Shown here piece by piece: positions 41,201 through 46,200 of a DNA stretch of 64,000 nt. Where the stretch lies: positions 6,801,765 to 6,865,764 of the forward strand of contig JABAKD010000004.1 in the NCBI GenBank assembly GCA_012845835.1. The letters are read 5' to 3'. The stretch's first letter is position 1. Each line of letters starts with the position of its first letter. The position numbers and the translations under genes are program-made. The stretch is from Undaria pinnatifida (taxonomy: Eukaryota; Sar; Phaeophyceae; Laminariales; Alariaceae). The notes below the pieces were generated by a model that was not told where the DNA came from, searched no databases, and saw only the letters and a list, made by a program, of their open reading frames with translations.

Positions 41201-41217
41201 ACCAAGACAACGACTAA
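5026..41217 (+). CDS. PAO-like Rieske oxygenase, 3' part of a 12+ exon split gene
   Basis: Twelve exons join into one 364-codon frame plus stop: 5026-5217, 8670-8700, 8787-8833, 13284-13361, 14386-14484, 16389-16453, 22481-22568, 26952-27043, 34741-34852, 39391-39489, 40623-40751, 41155-41217. All proposed introns are GT-AG and every phase fits. In order the protein shows an [13 protein letters not shown] stretch, [15 protein letters not shown] followed by [10 protein letters not shown] (mononuclear iron motif D-x2-H-x4-H), a PTRPGWCR segment, KLPEWLQH...FLHHQ, a QHTQGCTIC CxxC motif, and two hydrophobic C-terminal segments. This is the PaO-domain layout of the PAO/TIC55/PTC52 group, Rieske monooxygenases of plastid membranes acting in chlorophyll breakdown or related steps. 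The N-terminal Rieske 2Fe-2S domain is not in the window. Which family member it is, and its substrate, cannot be decided. The frame is intact, so it is probably a working gene. Confidence 0.88.
6481..6742 (+). mobile_element. Family C element, copy 2
   Basis: This 262-bp element has left end GAGTCGTTCTACGG and right end CGTAGAATCAGTC. AAGG stands on both sides (6477-6480 and 6743-6746). It interrupts family A sequence that begins at 6340 with GACGCGTGCTGCGA. It is non-coding. Confidence 0.82.
7311..7430. repeat. CCA/CCG trinucleotide microsatellite
   Basis: About 120 bases of CCA, CCG and CTA triplets encode Thr runs on + and Val runs on -. It is embedded in a frame with no other coding signal and is a simple repeat within an intron. 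Confidence 0.9.
8670..8700 (+). CDS. PAO-like gene, exon b (31-nt micro-exon with iron ligands)
   Basis: This exon lies between acceptor CCGGACAG and donor GTGAGC. It encodes [10 protein letters not shown] plus one base. After the preceding ...ENFL it completes the Rieske-oxygenase iron motif (Asp, then His at +3, then His at +8). It is far too short for any ORF scan and was recognised only because it supplies the residues missing after exon a. Confidence 0.85.
8787..8833 (+). CDS. PAO-like gene, exon c (boundaries tentative)
   Basis: This 47-nt exon enters at phase 1 and leaves at phase 0. It encodes a Val split across the junction, then [15 protein letters not shown], matching the loosely conserved R...P..MK region after the iron motif. 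The acceptor AGGTAG is acceptable; the donor GTTGCC is weak. Family members usually have Gly after His-His, but this reading gives Val, so the true junction may differ by a few bases. The intron before it is only 86 bases. Confidence 0.5.
8897..9156 (-). mobile_element. Family A element with TTCG target duplication
   Basis: This complete ~260-bp copy is in reverse orientation, with ends GGCGCGTGCTAGGATAG and TGGTAGCACGCGTC. It is flanked by TTCG at 8893-8896 and 9157-9160. The interior matches other A copies (AAGACCTCTCCCAAA, CCTAGG and AAGGAGCCC blocks in that order). It lies in the intron after exon c. Confidence 0.88.
9341..9682 (+). mobile_element. Family A element carrying a nested D element
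   Basis: It starts GACGCATGCATCGATGGAGG and runs in forward A order. It is interrupted at its CTCCTTAACCC block by a D element (9408-9489), then continues to the right-end region with decayed termini near 9682. Confidence 0.8.
9408..9489 (+). mobile_element. Family D element (82 bp) at TTAA
   Basis: It begins CCCCTTTAGAGCCCC and ends TTGTAAAGGGG, and TTAA stands on each side (9404-9407, 9490-9493). Uninterrupted A elements read CTCCTTAACCC at this place, so the empty site is known and TTAA is the duplicated target, as in piggyBac-type insertion. It is non-coding. Confidence 0.88.
9937..10164 (-). CDS. Unrecognised coding-like segment
   Basis: About 75 open codons on the minus strand have an ordinary amino-acid mix (for example [19 protein letters not shown]) and end in TGG-TGA, where the bases also spell a good donor (CCTTG then GTGAGA). 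It could be a relic exon or chance. I do not recognise the protein. It lies antisense within the PAO-like gene's intron. Confidence 0.2.
   Translation of the reverse strand, partial: RTVSTKPATVPSPSVHHVCIENPAVRIESANKASGFRYFHVLDKHCLGTLLNVMCAPLALHGSDDLLLSWINKPW
10547..10793 (-). mobile_element. Family A element
   Basis: It has left end GACGCGTGCTACGATACAGG and right end CTATCGTAGCACG before a B element that begins immediately after. The interior is in reverse A order. No clear target duplication is seen, perhaps because the right boundary was overwritten by the B insertion. Confidence 0.8.
10793..11485. mobile_element. Two adjoining family B elements
   Basis: Both contain the B landmarks: the palindrome-type block CACTCGCGCGAGTG, a 'GCGGCC(T/C)..GTGCTG' segment, a GGAATGG(T/A)(A/T)AGCTGCG-like block, and a second block of GTACAGAGTCAC plus palindrome. 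The second copy carries the expanded ATATG tract and ends CCCCCCACTACCGTG. B is non-coding and about 300-400 bp without expansion. Confidence 0.75.
11269..11424. repeat. ATATG pentanucleotide microsatellite inside a B element
   Basis: About 155 bases of TATGA repeat with two TATGG variants. The same motif occurs at the same internal position of other B copies (55215-55285, 62110-62190) and as short seeds at 23690 and 46745-46785. Confidence 0.93.
11486..12290. mobile_element. Family E elements (two copies, opposite orientation)
   Basis: E is recognised by the blocks GAGCTCCTCG...GAGCTCA, (A/C)GGTCGGGTTG(C/T)GCGA..GAA, and end CACCCCTACCGTGGGATGACTC or its complement. One copy runs in reverse from about 11490 to 11700. 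A second runs forward from about 11940 to a right end at 12280, where two ends meet as GGGATCCCACGGTAGGGG. They are non-coding and diverged. Confidence 0.55.
12605..12893 (+). mobile_element. Family A element
   Basis: It has left end CACGCGTGCTACGATAGAGG and right end ATCGCAGCACGCGTG. It carries a small internal duplication of the TTTCGTCTGAA segment near its left end. A separate A right-end fragment follows at about 12965-13050. Confidence 0.85.
13284..13361 (+). CDS. PAO-like gene, exon d
   Basis: This exon has 26 codons, phase 0 at both ends, with acceptor GACGCCGCAG and donor GTGAGG. It encodes DGFVLRNN ... [10 protein letters not shown], the GF...EF.PPCL-type strand segment of PaO domains. 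It lies inside a longer open frame that continues past the donor, so the 3' boundary rests on the donor and on the fit to exon e. Confidence 0.8.
13362..14385 (+). other. Intron after exon d (1,024 bases)
   Basis: Besides the A element at 13494-13746 it contains about 600 bases with no recognised feature (13750-14385). An open frame at 13877-14146 is not recognised. The polypyrimidine-rich stretch 14320-14375 leads into the exon e acceptor. Confidence 0.6.
13494..13746 (+). mobile_element. Family A element with TTTT target duplication
   Basis: This is one of the cleanest forward copies (253 bp), with GACGCGTGCTGGGAGAGG at the left and CTATCGTAGCACGCGTC at the right. TTTT stands on both sides (13490-13493, 13747-13750). 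It lies in the intron between exons d and e. Confidence 0.88.
14386..14484 (+). CDS. PAO-like gene, exon e
   Basis: This exon has 33 codons, phase 0 at both ends, with acceptor CCCGTCGTAG and donor GTGCGT. It encodes [15 protein letters not shown] followed by [18 protein letters not shown]. The Y..PTRPG.CR core is a strong signature of this oxygenase family. It contains no ATG-initiated frame on the + strand in the right phase, and longer antisense frames hide it. Confidence 0.9.
14990..15305 (-). mobile_element. tRNA-derived SINE, copy 1
   Basis: On the minus strand the element starts with a tRNA-like head (15303 down to about 15222). It has an A-box-like stretch (CCCAGGTGGCG) and a canonical Pol III B box, GAGTTCGAATCCC. 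The body continues to about 14990 and ends in a T/A-rich stretch. A second copy in the other orientation lies at 42925-43250, with head and body in the same order. Pol III transcription is inferred from the boxes. Confidence 0.72.
15943..16184. repeat. 122-bp tandem duplication in a B element
   Basis: Bases 15943-16064 are repeated at 16065-16184 almost without change (one visible C/T difference). The near identity marks a recent duplication. Both units include CCATAGCCTTCGCCAACACA. Confidence 0.9.
16389..16453 (+). CDS. PAO-like gene, exon f
   Basis: This 65-nt exon runs from phase 0 to phase 2, with acceptor CGTTTAG and donor GTAAGG. It encodes [21 protein letters not shown] and two bases of a Trp codon completed by exon g. 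This is the variable lysine/proline-rich linker before the KLPEW segment. Its phase is exactly what exons e and g require. Confidence 0.8.
16985..17150. repeat. Purine-rich (AAAAG)n-like tract
   Basis: About 165 bases are almost purely A and G on the + strand, giving Lys-rich and Phe-rich frames on the two strands. It is low complexity, not coding. Confidence 0.9.
17372..17525. repeat. GGCATAATAA 10-bp minisatellite
   Basis: About fifteen units of GGCATAATAA with single-base variants (GGCATCATAA, GGTATAATAA, GGCATTATAG). The unit length keeps one frame open on the minus strand (MPYYALLCL-type repeats), but this is not a gene. Confidence 0.93.
17770..21010 (-). mobile_element. Non-LTR retrotransposon (LINE) remnant, frameshifted
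   Basis: Read on the minus strand the pieces follow LINE order. First comes an endonuclease domain ([11 protein letters not shown] near 20730, [20 protein letters not shown] near 20540), then a linker with [20 protein letters not shown] (19790-19735). The reverse transcriptase follows, with [17 protein letters not shown] (19290-19240), [16 protein letters not shown] (motif A, second Asp replaced by Tyr) and YADD at 18790-18779. The C-terminal region at 18440-17860 ends in a C-run tract. At least five frame changes separate the pieces, so it is dead. The family is one common in stramenopile genomes (from general knowledge). It lies antisense in an intron of the PAO-like gene. Confidence 0.9.
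21059..21330 (+). mobile_element. Family C element, copy 3
   Basis: It has left end ATGTCGTTCTACC and right end CGTAGAATCAGTC, flanked by TGAT (21055-21058 and 21331-21334). It sits directly upstream of the LINE's 5' end as read on the minus strand. It is non-coding. Confidence 0.8.
21660..21896 (-). mobile_element. Family A element, left end decayed
   Basis: The reverse A order is clear (TGAGGTTCCTCAATTCC, GCTTAAGACCTCTCC, AAAGTCCCATGGC, GGAGCCCCGTCAT). The right end is CTATAGTAGCACGCGTC; the left terminus is not recognisable. Confidence 0.78.
22481..22568 (+). CDS. PAO-like gene, exon g
   Basis: This 88-nt exon enters at phase 2 and leaves at phase 0, with acceptor CATCGCCAG and consensus donor GTAAGT. 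It encodes [14 protein letters not shown], then [15 protein letters not shown], matching the family's W..H....V...D...L..Q block. It lies at the far end of the 6-kb intron holding the LINE. Confidence 0.9.
23636..23945. mobile_element. Family B element
   Basis: It begins GATCGAGGCTGCGGC, has GGGGGTACCCC and TATCATACTCGCGCGAGTGA, then the reverse-order second palindrome near 23842-23862. It ends ACCGCACCATTGGTC. It replaced the right end of an A copy that starts at 23432. Confidence 0.78.
24325..24565 (-). mobile_element. Family C element, copy 4
   Basis: This reverse copy begins GACTGATGCTAGCATAGG and ends CTATAAGAACAAACC. GCAC stands on both sides (24321-24324, 24566-24569). It is diverged from other copies but has the same block order. 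Confidence 0.78.
24635..24916. mobile_element. Foldback form of family A
   Basis: The left ~80 bases read as an A element in reverse (GACGCTTGCTACGATA, TGAGGTTCGTCAATTC, GGGAGCTTAAGACCTC), then switch to forward order and end with the complementary arm (GAGGTCTTAAGCTCCC, CCGTAGCACGAGTC). The arms can pair over roughly 80 bases around a ~120-base loop. Ordinary A copies have only ~20-bp inverted ends. Confidence 0.82.
25195..25440 (+). mobile_element. Family C element, copy 5
   Basis: It has left end GCGTCGTTCTACGG and right end CGTAGAATCAGTC, with AATG on both sides (25191-25194, 25441-25444). It is about 246 bp and non-coding. Confidence 0.84.
25891..26319 (+). mobile_element. Family A element with tandemly duplicated D insert
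   Basis: It starts GACGCGTTCTACGATGG and ends TCGTAGAACGCGTA. At the GGTCTTAAGCTCCC block it is interrupted by a shortened D element at TTA(A) (26094-26148). D plus ~35 bases of A flank were then duplicated in tandem (second copy 26185-26265). Confidence 0.78.
26952..27043 (+). CDS. PAO-like gene, exon h
   Basis: This 92-nt exon enters at phase 0 and leaves at phase 2, with acceptor GTACTCGACAG and consensus donor GTGAGT. It encodes [15 protein letters not shown] and [12 protein letters not shown], the QE.....Y..PT..D.GV.. region. The final two bases make a Leu codon with the first base of exon i. Alone it could be misread as a fragment of another family, because it sits in a 51-codon open frame ending in TGA. 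Confidence 0.9.
27524..27786 (-). mobile_element. Family A element
   Basis: This complete reverse copy has left end GACGCGCGATACGATAGAGG and right end CTATCGTGGCAGGCGTC. All internal blocks are present. No matching 4-bp flanks are seen, so one boundary may have changed. Confidence 0.86.
28669..29048 (-). mobile_element. Family A element with GAGC duplication and nested D
   Basis: It has left end GACGCGTGCTACCATAGAGG and right end CTACCGTAGCACGCGTC, with GAGC at 28665-28668 and 29049-29052. The length is expanded by the D element at 28732-28813 and by a local repeat of the CCCATGG...ACGACGAGAATCA segment (28875-28950). Confidence 0.88.
28732..28813 (-). mobile_element. Family D element (82 bp) at TTAA
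   Basis: This reverse copy is CCCCTTTGCAACTGG ... GGGGGCTCTAAAGGGG, with TTAA at 28728-28731 and 28814-28817. Sister A elements read GGGAGCTTAAGACCTC at this point, giving a directly visible empty site. Confidence 0.9.
29404..29663 (+). mobile_element. Family A element with TAAA duplication
   Basis: This 260-bp forward copy has left end AATGCATGCTACGATA and right end CTATCGTAGTACGCGTC. TAAA stands at 29400-29403 and 29664-29667. The first two terminal bases have mutated from GA/C to AA/T. Confidence 0.85.
29680..29890. repeat. Dispersed repeat H, copy 1
   Basis: It matches 50820-51020 in the same orientation, with shared words GATGGCCTTGACGTGAA, GGTTTCAC.CCAACC and CTACGGAG.GCACTCC. The function is unknown; no open frame is conserved between the two copies. 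Confidence 0.75.
30515..30830. repeat. B-end foldback plus three ~75-bp tandem units
   Basis: Three units ending GTAGCCTTGATC recur at about 75-base spacing (30671, 30745, 30820). Each holds GGCTTTGACCCGGGAGTG and GGGGGTA. An inverted copy of the same unit lies at 30515-30565, making a foldback. The units are the end portion of family B multiplied locally. Confidence 0.8.
31080..31324 (+). mobile_element. Family A element, left terminus lost
   Basis: Forward A blocks run from GTGTGAAATGGTTCCTGAA to CACCTCTACTACTGTGG and GGCGTC. A further partial A follows at 31325-31430 (CCTTAACC, CGGTCGGAA, CCTAGGCCATGGGAT). Confidence 0.75.
31485..32050. mobile_element. Family B elements, head to head
   Basis: The blocks CACTCGCGCGAGTG (31529-31542) and GTCACTCGTGCGAGCGAC (31825-31845) and further B segments to 32050 show two B copies in opposite orientations. 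Both contain the GCTTGGCGCAGCGTGGC-type segment and its complement. They are non-coding. Confidence 0.65.
32424..32680 (-). mobile_element. Family C element, copy 6, nested in B
   Basis: This reverse copy begins GACTGATTCTTACC and ends CGTACAACGACTC. The flanks are GGAG and GGAT (one mismatch). B sequence resumes on the right (TTTTAGCTGCGCCAAATC), so the C insertion is younger than that B copy. Confidence 0.8.
32866..32947 (+). mobile_element. Family D element (82 bp)
   Basis: It reads CCCCTTTAGAGCCCC ... CCAGTTGTAACGGGG. TTAA follows on the right and TTAT precedes on the left, taken as a TTAA duplication with one changed base. It lies in E-type sequence that continues to about 33180. Confidence 0.82.
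33215..33500. mobile_element. Family B element, degraded
   Basis: The B landmarks are recognisable in reverse (CGGCAGGGGGGG, CACTCGCAGGAGCG, GCGTACCTACAGCC, TGTGACCCCGAGCCAC). A 159-codon minus frame (33144-33623) runs through it and is a chance frame. Confidence 0.65.
34741..34852 (+). CDS. PAO-like gene, exon i
   Basis: This 112-nt exon enters at phase 2 and leaves at phase 0, with acceptor GTGTCCAG and donor GTAAGC. It encodes [14 protein letters not shown]...[14 protein letters not shown], the RKW.....G and L.R..H motifs preceding the CxxC segment. A 184-codon open frame (34264-34818) overlaps it in a different phase and is a shadow. Confidence 0.9.
35720..35826. repeat. (CTACTATTG)n microsatellite
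   Basis: About twelve 9-base units, themselves built from CTA/TTG triplets. They code Leu/Ile runs on one strand and Asn/Ser runs on the other. This is a simple repeat. Confidence 0.92.
36050..36311 (-). mobile_element. Family A element
   Basis: This complete reverse copy has left end GACGTGCGCTACGATGAT and right end TAATGTAGCACGCGTC. B sequence lies on both sides, suggesting insertion into a B element. Confidence 0.85.
36492..37144. mobile_element. Two family A elements, opposite orientation
   Basis: A reverse copy starts GACGCGTGCTACGATAGAG at 36492 and decays near 36770. A forward copy starts GACGCATGCTACGATGAT at 36883 and ends TATCGTGTAGCATGTG near 37144. An extra A right end (CTATCGTACGCACGCCTC) follows at 37155-37172. 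Confidence 0.8.
37447..37983. mobile_element. Family A element followed by family E element
   Basis: A reverse A copy is bounded by GACGCGGTCTACGATAGAGG (37447) and CTATCGTAACAGGCGTC (ends 37700), with flanks GGCA/GTCA. A few bases later an E element runs from GAGTCGGTAGGGG to CACCCCTGCCGCGGGATG and ACTC (about 37983). Confidence 0.75.
38644..38888 (+). mobile_element. Family C element, copy 7
   Basis: It has left end GAGTCGTTCAACGG, followed by a long C run, and right end CGTGAAATCAGTC. The blocks are in normal C order. Unlike other copies it has no convincing 4-bp flanking match (CTCG/TTCC). Confidence 0.78.
38985..39262. mobile_element. Family B element
   Basis: It starts AAAGGCTACGGG and has GGCACTCGCGCGAGTGTC, a GGAATGG.(C)AGCTAC.CTGCG block, and GTACAGAGTCGCCCG. 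It lies ~130 bases upstream of exon j. Confidence 0.75.
39391..39489 (+). CDS. PAO-like gene, exon j with CxxC motif
   Basis: This exon has 33 codons, phase 0 at both ends, with acceptor GCCGAAACAG and donor GTGAGA. It encodes [18 protein letters not shown] followed by a small hydrophobic run ending SLTW. The H-T-x-x-C-x-x-C motif is the conserved C-terminal cysteine pair of the PAO/TIC55 group, a proposed redox-control site. A degenerate second copy lies in the following intron (39571-39958). Confidence 0.86.
39571..39958 (+). repeat. Degenerate tandem copies of exon j
   Basis: Bases 39815-39895 align with exon j and its donor: both end TTGACCTGG then GTAAGA or GTGAGA, and share GCTGCGAA.GC(T/C)TCC.CGGTGG. 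The copy lacks the CxxC codons and has an in-frame TAA, so it cannot replace exon j. A shorter third fragment lies at about 39571-39612. Confidence 0.7.
39959..40622 (+). other. End of the intron before exon k
   Basis: It contains repeat J copy 1 (about 40140-40250, see 41985-42110) and a decayed reverse A element (about 40340-40540). The last 80 bases are homologous to bases upstream of the second exon k copy at 60114-60170, so the duplication included intron sequence. Confidence 0.5.
40623..40751 (+). CDS. PAO-like gene, exon k (C-terminal membrane segment)
   Basis: This exon has 43 codons, phase 0 at both ends, with acceptor GCCGTTGCAG and donor GTAAGC. It encodes [10 protein letters not shown]... 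and a hydrophobic helix ending ...[10 protein letters not shown], a likely membrane anchor. A diverged copy with in-frame indels lies on the other strand at 59991-60113, which independently supports coding function. Confidence 0.83.
41155..41217 (+). CDS. PAO-like gene, terminal exon l and stop
   Basis: This exon has 20 codons and TAA, with acceptor TTATCCAAGCAG. It encodes [12 protein letters not shown] then SFHHQDND, resembling the aromatic/acidic His-Asn-Asp tails of family members. It is preferred over an alternative acceptor at 40918/40919, which opens 30 codons and a stop but gives a tail unlike the family. Confidence 0.8.
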   Translation, partial: VLDIVIRSFKTGSFHHQDND

Positions 41218-42121
41218 ACGACATACTCTGTGGAAGAACTATGAAATGGACTGCAACGATTTGATCATGGGTGCACCCGGCCGGAAGGGAGCAAATTCGT
41301 GAGGATGCTTGTGCGATACCGCAGGCGTGGGGCGCTCCCTCGCTATAGGGCAGGTTGAACAGTGCCACTGCTCTTTACTGTGCTGGTGTATAATCGCTTA
41401 GCGCGGCTGGAACTCCCTACCCAGTAACTCCCTATTAATACGTGTGGTAACCCTATCCCCAATAGTACCGGCGCCCTGAATAGTGCCGGTTTATTGGGCT
41501 GACGCATGCCGGCACAATCGAAAGGCCCCCGCTGTGCTCTGCGTTGGCATATTATCATTATTATATGACAACGGTCTGATGGACGCCACCGCGCGGTCGG
41601 GGGGATATTTCAACCCTTGCACGACAGTGGACACCATTATGTGCATATTTTGTTGATGTTAGTAAATATCAAATGGGCGACAACGTTCACCGGGACTAGA
41701 CAGGCGGGGGAAAGGGAGCATGGGTGGAAGTCCCCTACGATTCCTGTCCATGTTGTGCATGCATGTGCTCAACACATTCCAGGCGCCTGGTAGAACACGT
41801 CAGATGACATTTCCAGATAAGTGTACAACAGCGCACACATCGATTTCGGACCATGTTGTTCGTGTGTTTAATACGTTCCAGGTACCCAGCAGGACAGGTC
41901 AGATCCCATTTCAATATATGTAGTCTATATCGCAGCGCAGACGTTTCCCTGATGTGAATATTTTATTAATGGTCTAGAGGTCTTATTGCCGGGTTGGAGC
42001 CGTATGCTCTGGAGGATCTACTTCAAATTTCCTGGGTTGGATCTGCACTTCACAGATCCCACAAAACTTCTCACAACGAAATATTGGGTCTATTTGAAAA
42101 TGATCTAGATCGTGATCTGCT
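41218..42121. other. Downstream of the PAO-like gene
   Basis: The gene's 3' UTR is expected here, but no clear polyadenylation signal is identified. Two diverged direct repeats of ~65 bases lie at 41752-41815 and 41852-41920 (shared words ACATTCCAGG/ACGTTCCAGG, CGTCAGAT/GGTCAGAT). Repeat J copy 2 is at 41985-42110 (GGGTTGG.TCTG.AC..CACAGATCC). No gene is seen. Confidence 0.5.
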
Positions 42122-42373
42122 GACACGTGCTACGACTGAGAGGTGGCACTTTTGGTGTGACTTTTTTTCCCGAGTGACGGGGCTCCTTAACACAACATTC
42201 GTCGGAAATACGGCTTTTTTTTGGCGGGATTCTCGTCGTGTATCTAAGCCATGGGATTTTTCATCTGGTAGCAGATTTATGTATTGTCCAAACCAGTTTT
42301 TGGGAGAGGGTATTAAGCTCCCGAATTCAGGAACCTCACAAAAATTGTGGTGCACCTCCATCGCAGCACGCGC
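42122..42373 (+). mobile_element. Family A element
   Basis: This forward copy is bounded by GACACGTGCTACGACTGAG and ATCGCAGCACGCGCC, with all internal blocks. Flanking 4-mers do not match. Confidence 0.85.
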
Positions 42374-42924
42374 CCGTCCGACGTGTGCCAAGATGAAAAG
42401 GTCGAGTACACAACGGGGATTGGTTTGGTGGGTGGTTGTCACCGCAGAGAGAATGCCGTTGGACATGTGAGAAAACCAAACAACCGACGTCGCTGGGGTG
42501 CCGATGGAAAGTCCCGTCCCCCTATGAGCGCGTTCCGTACGGGGTTAAGCGTGCCGGGGGTTGATGTGTATCAACGATCACAGCATCGTTCTCTCTTATG
42601 ATGCTGTCAGCAATATTCTGTATCGAAATGGCGTCGCGAAACGGGGTGTATCTACAGCAGTGCCTGCAGTACTTTTATGGCGTTGGATATGTGTGAAAGT
42701 AGACTGGCGCGCCTCTGTTACCGGTTTACACTAATCGCTCTCGAAGAAAGCGTTCGGCACGCAGTAAGGCGTGCTGTGGGTTGGCGTATACATATCAAGG
42801 ATCACAAGTGTGCCCCCTCTAATAGTACCAATAATCCGAGATGGCGGAGTCAATGAAACGTGTGTAGAGAGCAGTGTGCCTACGGAAAATACTGGCCATT
42901 CATGATAACTAGTATAGCCGAGTA

Positions 42925-43250
42925 CTTGTAAATACCGGTCGCTCCGTCGGCGTATCAGGTTATCCTCGAGCCTGATATAGGTCAGTTCCGTGCGTTCGAG
43001 CCCCGCCGAGTGCATACTTGTATACATTTGTTGGGACTTTTTATTGTGCACAAATTGACTTGCGGAAAGCGCGAGAGCGTGAGTAAGCAACACTCCATGA
43101 CAAATCGACGAGCAGTGGGGATGCTGAACCAAATGCGCGATAAAAATTTAAACCAAGAACCGGGGGGGAGACGGAACGACACCTGTGACCGCGGCTTGTC
43201 CAGAAGCTGGAAAGTAGAAGTGTGAGAAAAAAATACAAAAACAAGACATA
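42925..43250 (+). mobile_element. tRNA-derived SINE, copy 2
   Basis: The tRNA-like head lies at about 42936-43015, with B box GCGTTCGAGCCCC. The body matches copy 1 (14990-15305) through GTGCATAC, TTGTGC(A/T)CAA, GCGAGAGCGTGAGT and GTCCAGAAGCTGGAAAGTAG. It ends in an A-rich tail near 43220-43250. Two copies in opposite orientation far apart indicate dispersal by retroposition. Confidence 0.75.
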
Positions 43251-46200
43251 ACATGCGGGTGTGCGCTATTGCTCCAACGCACGCGGTCCCCTGATCTCCT
43301 AGATATGTATATGTTATATATACGGTTAAGGCCCTAAAAGCGCGTCGTGTGGGATTTATGTTTCCATTTCTCCGGAGTCATTAAAGATGTAACATTTAGG
43401 GTCGCCATATTCACCCCCTAGCCCTCAGGAGATCGCTACATCTTCGCTGAGTTTGTACGAAGGTGCTCCTGCATTCTATGTGTACATAGGCAAGTGCTGG
43501 CAGAGGCAAACGGTGGTTGGAACTTTGAAAGGGGCAATTTCCTCTTTCTTCATTTTTGGCGATGTTCGCGCTAGTCATCTAAGGGAAATATCATCGTGCG
43601 GGGACTCCAAGTGGTTGGATGGCGTGCTCTTGTCGTCGGCTGTGATCGCGGAATGCTTGCTTTGGCTGGTGCCCGATGACGTCGTGTGCGCCTCCGGATA
43701 TGTGTTCGTATTAGGGTATTGAACGTTGACGGTTACGTGCCGGTTTAGGGCATTGCCGCACCATGGGGGTATGGAACTCTTGACTTCTGTGGTTGTACCT
43801 AGCGATTATGGTACATCATGGGGTCACTTCTCCTGTCTCTAGCCTTCTGGGAGACAAATAATTAAGTGACCTAAAGCCATCTATGGGTATGCATTGACTG
43901 CACAGCAGTCTTGACAACTTCCCCCGGGACTAACGAACACTGTAAAGTACGTTGGTACCAGCGTAGCCTCATGAGGTATGACCTGGGTGCTCTACAGGCA
44001 AAGTTGTTGGAGCAGGGCCTCGTTCTGGAAGGAATACGGCTGGTAGCCGCAGGCGCCGAGGAGCGTCAAAAGTCATTTCATGCTGATCTGCTTACGATGA
44101 CAGCTGTGCTGCTGAACACGAAACGAGAAAGGCGCGAGGCACAGTGGAAGTCCGGTGGGGGCAGTGGCCATGTACCGGGGGTGCAGCAGAGAGGGATTTT
44201 CCATCTATCTGCCATCTCCGGATCTCTCCGACAGTGTCGGCAGGAGCCGTGAGTTACAAGGGCAAACGTGTTACGACGGCAGCTCATTCCAGACGGGGCC
44301 AGCTTGCAAGGAAAAGAACAAGACCAAGGGATTAGACCGTCCCGTGATATTTAGAGTGTTGTCCCGAACGGTCGGTGTGATCGGCATTGTTTGAGACGAT
44401 CTAAAAGTGCGACGACGACGCGAGGACGACAGCGGGCCAAGAAAGCCTATGTATCCCCACACCCTATCTTGCGTGTAGGCAGGGAGAAGTTAGTTACGCG
44501 GCATTTGTTTGTCGTGCGCACCCCTCTACGGGAGCACGGTTGTGAAGGCAACGGAGAATATACAACCATGTGGGTGAAGCGCAATCATGGGCAGCTCTGC
44601 TTTGCGTAGCAAGTGGGGGTGTGTTTTGGCGTCGGGCATGTGTTTGCCGTTGGCCGTACGCGCTTCACTTCAGAAGGTCGGTGTCCGGGGTGGCAGATGG
44701 AGAAGAACTCGCGAGACCACGGGGAAATATTTATCGCGAAGGGAGCAGGTTAACTCCTATGGAGGAAACACAGCCACGTGGGCACCCCCGTCTTGTGTGG
44801 CGAACGGTGAGACATGATGCCGTGCAGAATGTATTTGCTATGCGCGTTCCACAGAAAGAGGTCGGCTGTGGAAGGAGAAAATCTCGGACCTTATACCCAT
44901 GTTTGCACATTTCGCGAGAAGGCGCACGGAAGTAGTCACGCCGTTTGTACCTGACCTACTGTGTGCATCGGTACGGGAAATTCGCGTCGCACAGCTGCGT
45001 GCACTCCGCTGCGGGGGGAGATGCGGCGGAGATGGCGGGTCTAGGTATATCGGGAGCGATCCGCTGCAGTATAATTGACCAGCGGAAACGCCTGCATATA
45101 TATAAAACCCCAAGTCGCGGGGCGTTGCCCCGTGCAATCCATGATATCAGCAGCAACATCAGCAACGGGGGGTCGTGGAGAGAGCACGCGAGGAGTCACT
45201 GTCAGCTGTATATATATATTCTATTACTTCGGCAACGAATCGCGCGGCGGAGGGGAAGTGTCTGATCTCATTGTGGTGGGCATCGTTGGGAAAACACGTG
45301 TTTTTTTTTCCTTGCGGTGGACAAACATGTGCGGTCGACAGATTTTCTTAATCATACGAACTTGAAGTTTATATTATGACGGGTACGAGGAGTTTCTGAA
45401 TGGTAAGATATGAAGTGAGCATTCGTTCCTGGGGAGTAGCCAAAATCCATCTCTTGCGACGGGGATGCAATCTCGGAAGAGTGTGGCTGTATCTAGTGTT
45501 GGTTCCGGAAAAGTCGTGGATGAGGTGATATGAAATGCACCGTTTGGAGTATTATCTAAAATGGTAGACATTTCCCCTTGCCCGGTAGATGGAAACACTC
45601 TGTTTTTTTCTGCGCACAGATCGAACAGTCAAGTAAACCTAATGCGCTCAACAGCATCCTTCTGTCAGGGTTGTAACATTGGCATGGAAAACACCAGAAA
45701 GTGACTTGCTTGGCCAAAATCGAATACTCCACGGTAAGGGGAAGGGGTGAGCAAAGAGGGTGTACACTTTTGTTCGTGTGGTACCGGTTAAAACAAACCG
45801 TGACGGCCTGATTTTCCTTTTAAGGGAGATGTCTCTTGTTTGTAGGTGCATGCCGTGCGGTATGACAGTGTTTGCACAAAAGGGGAGCATACGGTTGTTC
45901 ATCAATGGTTACTATATAACATATGCTGCGATGTTCGAACATAATGAATGGTTGAATAGAGTCGTGTTTGCGAGCGAAAGAGAGGTGTGATTTTTTATGG
46001 TGTAAATCGATTTGCAAAGACAAGTTATTTTGCCCGTATTGTGTGAACCAACGAGATGATCGGATGGCTTCAACGTTCTGAGGCTTGGACGGCTTACTAC
46101 GTTGTAATGAAAACCGTATTTATTTGTCGTAGTGGAAGCACAGAGGCATATACCGGATGATTTGTTCGGTGGATGGGAGAGCAAAAGGGCAGAGACAAGA

